Source: an uncultured Bacteroidales bacterium
GTDB taxonomy: Bacteria; Bacteroidota; Bacteroidia; Bacteroidales; P3
Reading direction: 5' to 3'
Length of the DNA stretch: 21,697 nt
Assembly (NCBI GenBank): GCA_937884485.1
Contig: CALGCG010000114.1
Location: 1 to 21,697 of the forward strand
Shown: positions 15,796-21,697 of the stretch, one piece after another
Layout: each line of letters begins with the position of its first letter
Position numbering within the stretch: position 1 is the first letter of the stretch
Translations under genes and position numbers: made by a program
Notes under the pieces: generated by a model
Told to the model about the DNA's origin: nothing
The model's database searches: none
The model's input: the letters and a program-made list of their open reading frames with translations, nothing else

Positions 15796-17120
15796 ACTAT
15801 CAAGAGACATTAGACTATATGTTTGCACAGCTGCCGATGTACCACCGCATCGGCGCTGCTGCCTATAAGGCCGACATCCAGCCCACCATCGACATGATGG
15901 AAGCCCTCGGCAACCCCGAGCGCAAATTCAAAAGTATTCATGTTGCTGGCACCAACGGCAAAGGCTCCGTCTCCCACTTCCTGGCCTCCATCCTGCAGGA
16001 GGCAGGCTACAAGGTGGGCCTCTACACCTCGCCTCATCTCGTCGACTTCCGCGAGCGCATACGCATCAGCGGCGAGATGATTCCCCAGCAATCTGTCGTT
16101 GATTTCGTAGAAGCCAACATGCATCTTTTCTCCGACCTCCACCTCTCTTTCTTCGAGATGACCGTCGGCCTCGCCTTCGACTATTTTGCCCGCCAGAAAG
16201 TCGACATCGCTGTCATCGAAGTCGGCATGGGCGGCCGCCTCGACAGCACCAACGTCATCACGCCGCTCCTCTCCGTCATCACCAACATCGGCCTCGACCA
16301 CACCCAGTTCCTCGGCGACACCCTGGAGAAGATAGCCTTCGAGAAGGCCGGCATCATCAAGCCCGGCGTCCCCGTCGTGATAGGGGAGACCCAACCCGAA
16401 ACCAAGCCCGTATTCGAGCGTGTCGCCGCCGAGCGCCATTCGCCCATCACCTTCGCCGACCAGCACTGGCATGTGCGCACCAGCGCCGCCAACCGTGACG
16501 AAAGCCGTCTCCTCTTCGACGTGGACCGCCGGCATCCTGCCGGCAATATAAGCCCCGAATGGCGCTGCGGCCTCGTGTCGCAGCTCGCGGGCAGCTACCA
16601 GCTCAAAAACCTTGCCACCGTCTTCGAAGTTGTCCGCCGGCTGCCCTTGCCGTTGAATGACCGCATTGTGGAACGAGGCATCGCCCGTGTTGTAGACAAC
16701 ACCCACCTCCATGGTCGCTGGCAGGTCATCGCCAACCATCCGCTCACCATCTGCGAGACCGCCCACAACGCCCCCGGCATCGACGCCATGCTCGGCAAAC
16801 TCGCCACCATGCACTTCTCTCGTCTCCATGTCATCTACGGCTGTGTCAACGACAAGGACTATCGCAAGATCCTCACCCATCTCCATACCGAATTCGCCAA
16901 ACTCGGCAAACCCTACGACTGGCGTTTCTCCCAGCCCTCCGTCCCCCGGCAGCTCCCCGTGGCCGACCTCCAGTCCGCCGCCCGCGAACTCGGCATCGAC
17001 GGCCCCGCATTCCCCAACGTCAAGGACGCCATCGCCGACGCCCAACAGAAAGCCGATGACCAGGACCTCGTCCTCGTCACCGGCAGCATCTTCCTCATCG
17101 CCGACGCTCTCGCTGACTGA
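15792..17120 (+). CDS. folC: Bifunctional folylpolyglutamate synthase / dihydrofolate synthase
   Basis: Cytoplasmic Mur-ligase-family enzyme that adds glutamate to dihydropteroate and to folates using ATP. The 442-residue product shows the P-loop AGTNGKGSVSHFLASIL (52-68), the folate-loop region YTSPHLVDFRERIRI (78-92), VIEVGMGGRLDSTNVI (141-156) and LDHTQFLGDTLEKIAFEKAG (168-187). ATG 15792 overlaps the previous TGA (15793-15795) and gives the canonical N-terminus; longer readings would lie inside the barrel gene. Residues 246-254 (RRHPAGNIS) are encoded by a GCCGGC hairpin that looks like an inserted repeat at the domain boundary. It is the last gene of the plus-strand unit. Whether it has both activities cannot be told from sequence. 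Confidence 0.95.
   Translation: MNYQETLDYMFAQLPMYHRIGAAAYKADIQPTIDMMEALGNPERKFKSIHVAGTNGKGSVSHFLASILQEAGYKVGLYTSPHLVDFRERIRISGEMIPQQSVVDFVEANMHLFSDLHLSFFEMTVGLAFDYFARQKVDIAVIEVGMGGRLDSTNVITPLLSVITNIGLDHTQFLGDTLEKIAFEKAGIIKPGVPVVIGETQPETKPVFERVAAERHSPITFADQHWHVRTSAANRDESRLLFDVDRRHPAGNISPEWRCGLVSQLAGSYQLKNLATVFEVVRRLPLPLNDRIVERGIARVVDNTHLHGRWQVIANHPLTICETAHNAPGIDAMLGKLATMHFSRLHVIYGCVNDKDYRKILTHLHTEFAKLGKPYDWRFSQPSVPRQLPVADLQSAARELGIDGPAFPNVKDAIADAQQKADDQDLVLVTGSIFLIADALAD
16528..16544. repeat. Hairpin GCCGGCA-TCC-TGCCGGC inside folC
   Basis: A perfect 7-bp stem with a TCC loop, in frame within folC. The loop is the same as in the CCGCC-TCC-GGCGG repeats at 2604 and 17126. The encoded RRHPAG falls in a variable surface stretch between conserved blocks. 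Confidence 0.5.
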
Positions 17121-17293
17121 ATACTCCCCGCCTCCGGCGGAGATCTTGGAAATCATGGAAATCTCATTTGGATTCTTTGGGATTTCCAAGATTTTGTTTT
17201 TGCGAATCCTGGAAATCTGTTTGAATCTGATGATTTCCAAGATTTCCAAGATTTCGCGCAGCGGGAGACGTCAGTCCCGTGCAGCGGGAGCTA
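17121..17293. repeat. Repeat-filled spacer between convergent folC and rarA, possible two-way terminator
   Basis: The spacer has three parts. First, the 19-bp repeat CCCCGCCTCCGGCGGAGAT (17126-17144), identical to 2604-2622. Second, 9-bp tandem units TTGGAAATC and ATGGAAATC (17146-17163), whose complement returns as GATTTCCAA x2 plus GATTTCGCG (17232-17258); the two sides can pair across about 68 bases, with further TTTCCAAG / CCTGGAAATC pieces between. Third, GCAGCGGGAG appears twice (17259-17290), with a small CGGGA...TCCCG stem between. No gene is visible. A hairpin here could stop transcription from both sides, but no clear U-tract follows it. Confidence 0.65.
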
Positions 17294-18538
17294 TCAGTAC
17301 CCGTACTTCGCGCCCCAGTGCTCGTGCAGGCTGCGGCGTGTCTCGTTCTCGCGTGGCGTGTTGCCGGGCTCGTAGAAGCGGCTGCCCTCCAAGCCCGCGG
17401 GCAGGTACTCCTGTTGGGTGAAATTGCCCTCGTAGTCGTGGGCGTACTTGTAGCCGTCGCCGTAGCCCATGTTCTTCATCAGCTTCGTCGGTGCATTCCT
17501 TATGTGCAGCGGCACCGGCAGGTCGCCCCACCGCTTCACCGCCGCCTCCGCATTGGCCAGCGCCATATACGTCGCATTGCTCTTCGCCGAGCAGGCCAGG
17601 TAGCAGGCGCACTGCGACAGGTTGATTCTGCACTCCGGATACCCAATCTTGCTCACCGCCTCGAACGTCGCGTTGGCCAGCAACAAAGCATTCGGGTTGG
17701 CGTTGCCGATATCCTCGCTGGCGAAAATCAGCATCCTCCGGGCGATGAACAGCGGGTCCTCGCCCCCGGCAATCATCCTCGCCAGCCAGTACACAGCCCC
17801 GTTGGGGTCGCTGCCGCGCATGCTCTTGATGAAGGCCGAGATGATGTCGTAGTGCATCTCGCCCCCTTTGTCGTAGAAGGCCAGGTTCTGCTGAATCACC
17901 TCCGTCACCGTCTTGTTGTCCAGCACCCTCGCGCCGCGGTTCACCACCAGCTCCACGGCGTTCAGCAGCTTCCTTGCGTCGCCGCCGCTGATGCGCATCA
18001 GCGCGTCGGCCTCCTTCACCTCGATGGCGAGGCCCTCTTCGGCGTAGTGCTTCACCGCGCTCGCTATCAGCTGCCGCATCTCCTCCTCGCCGAACTCCTT
18101 CAGCACATACACCTGGCATCTCGACAGCAGCGCCGAGATCACCTCGAAGCTCGGATTCTCTGTCGTGGCGCCTATCAGCGTGATCGTGCCGCGCTCCACG
18201 GCGCCCAGCAGCGAGTCCTGCTGCGCCTTGTTGAAACGGTGGATTTCGTCGATGAACAGTATCGCACCCTCCTCCTCCTGCGCCGCATTGATAACCTCGC
18301 GCACCTCCTTCACACCGCTGCTGATGGCGCTCAGCGTGTGGAACGGTCGCTTCAGCGTCCGCGAGATAATCATCGCCAGCGTCGTCTTCCCGATGCCCGG
18401 AGGACCCCAGAATATCATGCTCGGAATCTGTCCGCTCTCTATCAATGTGCGAAGAACAGCACCCGGTCCTATCAGGTGCTGTTGTCCAATGTATTCGTCG
18501 AGGCTCTTCGGCCTCAGTATCTCGGCTAAAGGGGTCAT
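17294..18538 (-). CDS. rarA: Replication-associated recombination protein A (RarA/MgsA AAA+ ATPase)
   Basis: AAA+ clamp-loader-like ATPase acting on stalled replication forks and gaps. The 414-residue product has the N-terminal signature LAEILRPKSLDEYIGQQHL, Walker A GPPGIGKT (45-52), Walker B ILFIDEIHRF (93-102), sensor-1 region LIGATTENPSFEV (111-123), and the C-terminal tetramerisation part with AFIKSMRGSDPNGAVYWLAR and FASEDIGNANP. The length is normal and all motifs are intact. The start at 18538 follows the queA stop by 9 bases on the same strand, so the two are likely co-transcribed from the queA promoter. The coding strand is G-rich (17941-18000: 25 G, 14 C on the coding strand). Confidence 0.97.
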   Translation of the reverse strand: MTPLAEILRPKSLDEYIGQQHLIGPGAVLRTLIESGQIPSMIFWGPPGIGKTTLAMIISRTLKRPFHTLSAISSGVKEVREVINAAQEEEGAILFIDEIHRFNKAQQDSLLGAVERGTITLIGATTENPSFEVISALLSRCQVYVLKEFGEEEMRQLIASAVKHYAEEGLAIEVKEADALMRISGGDARKLLNAVELVVNRGARVLDNKTVTEVIQQNLAFYDKGGEMHYDIISAFIKSMRGSDPNGAVYWLARMIAGGEDPLFIARRMLIFASEDIGNANPNALLLANATFEAVSKIGYPECRINLSQCACYLACSAKSNATYMALANAEAAVKRWGDLPVPLHIRNAPTKLMKNMGYGDGYKYAHDYEGNFTQQEYLPAGLEGSRFYEPGNTPRENETRRSLHEHWGAKYGY

Positions 18539-18552
18539 GTTCAGTGTTTATA
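18539..18552. repeat. Two heptamers GTTCAGT-GTTTATA at the queA-rarA junction
   Basis: Two 7-bp units match the GTTCAGT/GTTTAGT array at 10861, but lie on the opposite strand relative to the genes they separate. They span the end of queA and the 9-base gap before rarA. Confidence 0.55.
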
Positions 18553-19603
18553 CGATCAGCATCGCGTCGCCGTAGGTCGAGAAGCGGTACTTCTCCTTGA
18601 TGGCCGTCTGGTACGTCTCCATCAGCAGCTCAGGTCCTGCAAAGGCGCTTACCATGATGAACTGGCTGCTCATCGGATGGTGGAAATTCGTCACCATCAT
18701 GTCCGCTATCGTGAAATCGTACGGCGGGAAGATGAACTTGTTCGTCCACCCCTCGTAGGCGCAGATCTTGCCCGGTATCGTCACCGCGCTCTCCAGCGCA
18801 CGCATCGTCGTCGTACCCACGCAGCACACATGCTTCCCCCTCGCCTTCGCATCCTCCACGGCGCTGCACACATCCTCTCCAAGGTGCATCTCCTCGGCAT
18901 CCATGCGGTGCTTCGACAGGTCTTCAACCTCTATCGGCTTGAACTCCCCAACGCCCGCATGCAGCGTCAGCTCGCGCCACCTCACATCCTTGATCTCCAT
19001 ACGCTTCAGCAGCTCGCGGCTGAAGTGCAGCCCCGCTATCGGCGCCGCCACACTGCCCTCGACCTTCGCATAGATCGTCTGGTAGTTCTCCGTATCGCTT
19101 TTCTCAATGTCCCTCAGCCTCCTCAGTTCCTCGGGCAGCGGCGTGCGCCCCATCCCCCTCACTATCGAGATGAACTCCTCGTGGCTCCCGTCAAACAGAA
19201 ACCTTATCGTCCGCCCGCGGCTCGTCGTGTTGTCCACAACCTCGGCCACCAGCGCATCGTTCACGCCGAAATACAGCTTGTTGCCTATCCTGATCTTCCT
19301 CGCCGGGTCCACAATCACGTCCCACAGCCTCATCTCCTCGTTCAGCTCCCTCAGCAGGAACACCTGTATCTTCGCGCCCGTCTTCTCCTTCTCACCCTCC
19401 AGCAACGCGGGAAACACCCTCGTATTGTTCGCCACCACCACGTCTCCCTCGTCGACATACTCGATAAAATCCTTGAAAATCCGGTGCTCCACTTTTCCGC
19501 TCTCGCGGTGCAACACCAGCATCCGCGCCTCGTCGCGGTTCCGCGGCGGCTTCTCGGCAATCAACTCTTTCGGCAGGTTGAACCTGAACTGCGATAATTT
19601 CAT
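18548..19603 (-). CDS. queA: S-adenosylmethionine:tRNA ribosyltransferase-isomerase
   Basis: Transfers and isomerises the ribose of S-adenosylmethionine onto preQ1-modified tRNA, giving epoxyqueuosine at the wobble position. The 351-residue product has the family landmarks: MKLSQFRFNLPKELIAEKPP, DEARMLVLHRESG, FIEYVDEGDVVVANNTRVFP, VAAPIAGLHFSRELL, LHAGVGEFKPI, GTTTMRALES, TNKFIFPPYDF and NFHHPMSSQFIMVSAF. The start at 19603 gives the conserved N-terminus and has an unusually strong Shine-Dalgarno (AAGGAAAGGAGAG) about 8 bases upstream, which is rare among the genes here. It is the first gene of the queA-rarA unit. No other queuosine gene is in view. The leader is duplicated at 21417. Confidence 0.97.
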   Translation of the reverse strand: MKLSQFRFNLPKELIAEKPPRNRDEARMLVLHRESGKVEHRIFKDFIEYVDEGDVVVANNTRVFPALLEGEKEKTGAKIQVFLLRELNEEMRLWDVIVDPARKIRIGNKLYFGVNDALVAEVVDNTTSRGRTIRFLFDGSHEEFISIVRGMGRTPLPEELRRLRDIEKSDTENYQTIYAKVEGSVAAPIAGLHFSRELLKRMEIKDVRWRELTLHAGVGEFKPIEVEDLSKHRMDAEEMHLGEDVCSAVEDAKARGKHVCCVGTTTMRALESAVTIPGKICAYEGWTNKFIFPPYDFTIADMMVTNFHHPMSSQFIMVSAFAGPELLMETYQTAIKEKYRFSTYGDAMLIV

Positions 19604-19610
19604 ATTCTTT

Positions 19611-19700
19611 TCTCTCCTTTCCTTTGTCGGTTTCTAAAAAAAACATCTCTATAACGAAAAAAAATCCATATTGGTATGCACCTGCGAAAATTTTTTTTCC
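19611..19700 (-). promoter_or_regulatory. queA leader and promoter region, copy 1 of a duplicated block
   Basis: Bases 19611-19664 are identical over 54 bases to 21417-21470, and similarity continues with scattered changes to 19700 / 21506. Read on the minus strand, the block is an A8-T4 tract, GCA.G.G.ATAC.AATA, a T8 run, CGTTATAGAGATG, a second T8 run, then AGAAACCGACAAAGGAAAGGAGAG ending in the Shine-Dalgarno (interrupted here as separate pieces: AGAAACCGAC, then AAAGGAAAGGAGAG). A promoter and 5' leader is the natural reading. The exact -33/-7 boxes are not clear. Confidence 0.5.
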
Positions 19701-19735
19701 GCGACCACTCCGACAGGGGTCGAAGAGGTACATAA

Positions 19736-19840
19736 TTCGGCATTTCTTATATCGTTCTCATATACTTCTCATATACTTCTTATATAGGTGATATAAGAAG
19801 TATATGAGAAGTATATAGGAACTATATGAGAAGTGGCGAA
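19736..19840. repeat. Interspersed palindromic element R3
   Basis: The left arm (19736-19785) and right arm (19791-19840) are 50 bases each, pair with about six mismatches, and enclose a 5-base centre AGGTG. The units are TTCTYATATAS in 11-bp register, and the right arm ends in GGCGAA. G-runs are weak on the queA side. It lies in the same-strand gap between the secreted protein gene (ending 19895) and queA (starting 19603), so it could end one and precede the other. Confidence 0.92.
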
Positions 19841-19894
19841 TTTGGTAGGTGTCGGGGCGGTGTGCGACAGGCACTTGCGCGCGGAGGATTTGCC

Positions 19895-21112
19895 TTACAA
19901 AAGCACTACCTTTCGCGTGGCTGTGCCCTCGCTGGAGACAAGGCGGAGCAGGTATACGCCGCGGGGCAGGGCGGAGACGTCTATTGTTGTGCGTCTGCCG
20001 CGCAAGTAGCAGGCCATGACCTCGCGTCCTTCGAGGTCCAGCATCTGCAGACGTCCGTCTTCGCCTTCCACGGTGAGGCTCTTCGAGGCGGGGTTGGGAA
20101 ATGCTTCAAGGCGTGCGTGTGTGCCGGTCACAAAGGGTATGCCTGCCCTGCCGAGGGACACCGAGGGACTCCATTGCGCCCAATTGTGGCCTCCGGGGCG
20201 ATAGCAACGCGCCTGGATGCTGAGGCTGTAGTGTCCGTCGGGGGCGAGGTCGCAGTAGGTGTGTGCGGTAGTGTCCAGTGTGTCGTACTGTACACCCGAG
20301 GGGCCCTCGAGGCGCGCCACCCAGAGGTCCTGCCATGGCAGGCTGTCCCACACGGCATGGAGGCATCCGTTGGAATCCGCCGTCACCGTGATGTTCTCTA
20401 CCGCCTGGCATTCCGGCTCGATGATAAGAAATACCTCTGGCAGCTCTCCGTCCAACGTGTCGCCGTCCATCCATTCGCTATCGTGCCGGTACTTGCAGAC
20501 GGTTTTCCCAATATGATACGGCGCTTCGTGCAATTCGTATAAAACAGTAATCTGTGGAGCTGATACTTCGGTAGAGTTGTATAATCTAGAAATACCAATA
20601 TAGAAGTCTCCGTTTACTTCAACAGGTTCATCGAAAAATTCGTATTTGAGAACCATTTCTGTCCAAGGCGAGCTATTGGGGTGCGGAGTGGTTTTTCCGG
20701 GTATTACAATGCGATGGTAATGGGTATCACTCTGCCATATTCCCCAATTGTTGCTGAATCCACCTCCGCGGTACAGCTCCCCTATTTTTGTTTTTAAATC
20801 AGCACCGTAAATTGTCAGGTGATTTGTATAAATGGTGTGGGATACTTGGTAGCCACTGGCGATTCCCACAGCCCTAAGAGGCGTATCGGTATGCTGCAAA
20901 AAGACGACTTCTTTCCCATAATTGTGATTATCAAGAGACTCAGCTACGAAGCACATGATTCCGTCGTTTTCCACTCCGACACTGTCCCAGCCGTATTTGT
21001 ACAGGAACGGGTAGTTCTGCAAACTGTCGAACTGCGCCAGGGCGACATTTGTGACGAAGGTGGATAGCATCACGAATATTGCATACTTGTTTTTTATTGA
21101 CATAATATCCAT
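19895..21112 (-). CDS. Secreted protein with fibronectin-III-like domain and type IX secretion sorting domain
   Basis: A 405-residue exported protein. The signal peptide (YAIFVMLSTFVTNVALAQ) directs it to the periplasm. The C-terminal 70 residues (about 336-405; EAFPNPASKSLTVEG, LDLEGREVM, DVSALPRGVYLLRL, TRKVVLL) form a T9SS type A sorting domain that sends it across the outer membrane. Residues of about 232-310 (ECQAVENITVTADSNGC, WDSLPWQDLWVARLEGPSG, TYCDLAPDGHYSLSIQARC) look like a fibronectin-III-type domain. The first 200 residues are not recognised; no catalytic motif was seen. The start could be 21112 or ATG 21103. GC drops from about 65% in the 3' half to 32-43% in rows at 20521-20640, suggesting a mosaic gene. 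The start overlaps a small upstream frame. Confidence 0.85.
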   Translation of the reverse strand: MDIMSIKNKYAIFVMLSTFVTNVALAQFDSLQNYPFLYKYGWDSVGVENDGIMCFVAESLDNHNYGKEVVFLQHTDTPLRAVGIASGYQVSHTIYTNHLTIYGADLKTKIGELYRGGGFSNNWGIWQSDTHYHRIVIPGKTTPHPNSSPWTEMVLKYEFFDEPVEVNGDFYIGISRLYNSTEVSAPQITVLYELHEAPYHIGKTVCKYRHDSEWMDGDTLDGELPEVFLIIEPECQAVENITVTADSNGCLHAVWDSLPWQDLWVARLEGPSGVQYDTLDTTAHTYCDLAPDGHYSLSIQARCYRPGGHNWAQWSPSVSLGRAGIPFVTGTHARLEAFPNPASKSLTVEGEDGRLQMLDLEGREVMACYLRGRRTTIDVSALPRGVYLLRLVSSEGTATRKVVLL

Positions 21113-21315
21113 ATTGAATATTTTTTTGATTTAACGTTAAAAACAGATGGTGTACACTCATGCCCTTCTATCTCCTGTCTATAATAATCCGCTTGGTCGT
21201 TAGGCGCTATTACTATGTTTTCTCCTACTTCAAGTTCCACGCACCTGCTTGGATTGTCTGGATCTTCGGACCAGTATTTCTTCACAAATCCTTCTCCGAT
21301 ATTGCATCCGGACAT
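21094..21315 (-). CDS. Small unrecognised ORF, probably a gene fragment
   Basis: From ATG 21315 it encodes 73 residues (MSGCNIGEGFVKKYWSEDPD at the start), ending inside the start of the next gene. I recognise no family. It is acidic and has no signal peptide or membrane segment. The open frame continues upstream without a stop or ATG through 21316-21470, right into the duplicated leader, so the true N-terminus may have been lost. Base composition is AT-richer than the window average, like the 5' half of the gene downstream. The leader copy ends in a Shine-Dalgarno with no nearby ATG, so translation is doubtful. A remnant fused to the queA leader by recombination fits best. Confidence 0.35.
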   Translation of the reverse strand: MSGCNIGEGFVKKYWSEDPDNPSRCVELEVGENIVIAPNDQADYYRQEIEGHECTPSVFNVKSKKYSIWILCQ

Positions 21316-21416
21316 TATCTCGGTGTTTTGGCCAATGTCGTTGTCAATGGTTTGCCAACTGTTGTAAGCAAAATCCTCTTCTTTTTGGGTGTGCGTATAT
21401 GGACTTTTGGTGCTGA

Positions 21417-21506
21417 TCTCTCCTTTCCTTTGTCGGTTTCTAAAAAAAACATCTCTATAACGAAAAAAAAACTTATTCGTATACCCTTGCTAAAATTTTT
21501 TTTTCC
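21417..21506 (-). repeat. Second copy of the queA leader block
   Basis: 54 bases (21417-21470) are identical to 19611-19664 in the same orientation, and the next 36 bases are similar, including the A-tract/TTTT, ATACGAATA and T-run. It is followed on the minus strand by GATCAGCACC and an open frame that lacks a start codon for about 100 bases. It may be a live promoter for the secreted protein gene downstream. Confidence 0.85.
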
Positions 21507-21563
21507 ACCCTCGCCACCCCTCCTCCCATCACGGCAAAAAAACTCCCCGCCACCCGCTTTCCG

Positions 21564-21605
21564 CCCCGCCCCGGCCTCGCCCCCGGTTCGCCCCCAATTC
21601 GCCCC
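21564..21605 (-). other. Potential G-quadruplex tract beside R4
   Basis: On the minus strand, five G-runs (complements of 21564-67, 21569-72, 21580-84, 21591-95 and 21602-05) are separated by loops of 1, 7, 6 and 6 bases. They are again on the coding strand of the downstream gene and 10-11 bases apart for most runs, matching the tract at 77-113. Confidence 0.55.
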
Positions 21606-21697
21606 TTCCTATATACTTCTTATATAGTTCTCATATAGTTCCTATATGCAGTATATAAGAACTATATGAGAACTATATAAGAACGATATAGGAACTA
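21598..21697. repeat. Interspersed palindromic element R4 (cut by the window end)
   Basis: It begins TTCGCCCC. Then come four 11-bp units (TTCCTATATAC, TTCTTATATAG, TTCTCATATAG, TTCCTATATGC), a single A, and at least four complementary units, before the window stops inside the right arm. It is the mirror of R1 at the other end of the window. Confidence 0.9.

Noticed and set aside
19392..19650. Small frame beginning MFFLETDKGKE in the duplicated leader as a shared leader peptide
   Set aside because: It has no Shine-Dalgarno, runs out of frame through queA in one copy and ends in different sequence in the other; the shared residues simply follow from the identical DNA.
19604..19700. preQ1 riboswitch ahead of queA
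   Set aside because: The leader lacks the preQ1-I hairpin with its A-rich tail, and the same leader occurs ahead of a frame with no queuosine link.
1..21697. tRNA or rRNA genes
   Set aside because: No cloverleaf or conserved rRNA segment was seen in any intergenic stretch; this was by eye only.

Overview
The window looks like a stretch of GC-rich Bacteroidota chromosome, most likely an uncultured Bacteroidales lineage from a gut or rumen. The supporting signs are a type IX secretion sorting domain on the last large protein, a PorT-like outer-membrane barrel, a large TPR lipoprotein-free periplasmic protein paired with a barrel, a topoisomerase I without zinc fingers, weak Shine-Dalgarno signals at most starts, and heptamer tandem repeats between genes. 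It is housekeeping sequence rather than a phage or an accessory island.

Layout. Bases 1-239 hold an interspersed palindromic element (R1), a G-rich tract and a promoter region. A plus-strand unit follows: topA (240-2594), a membrane-bound GT2 glycosyltransferase (2638-4536), a small outer-membrane barrel (4541-5179), coaD (5167-5589), recG (5612-7711), a truncated and repeat-laden GNAT acetyltransferase (7734-8147) and mltG (8144-9133). Element R2 separates this from a second plus-strand unit: a thioredoxin-fold lipid/periplasmic protein (9387-10859), a 1036-residue TPR protein (10921-14031), a 581-residue outer-membrane barrel (14050-15795) and folC (15792-17120). A short convergent spacer filled with repeats follows. 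The minus strand then carries rarA (17294-18538) downstream of queA (18548-19603), element R3, a secreted T9SS-sorted protein (19895-21112), an orphan open frame, a second copy of the queA leader, and element R4, which runs off the window end.

The genes serve DNA maintenance (TopA, RecG, RarA), cofactors and tRNA modification (CoaD, FolC, QueA), and the cell envelope (GT2, MltG, TPR/barrel pair, T9SS protein). They do not form one pathway.

The most unusual content is non-coding. Four copies of a roughly 105-116 bp palindrome built from 11-bp units sit ahead of every transcription-unit start visible here. Two have potential G-quadruplex tracts beside them, and all four are followed by a T-tract and an ATAC(N)AATA box. 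There are also heptamer tandem repeats at gene junctions, one of which appears to have replaced the C-terminus of CoaD; a 54-bp exact duplication of the queA leader; several small hairpin repeats inside genes; and a swing from G-rich to C-rich coding sequence along each long operon. All family assignments are from reading the sequence; no database search was run.
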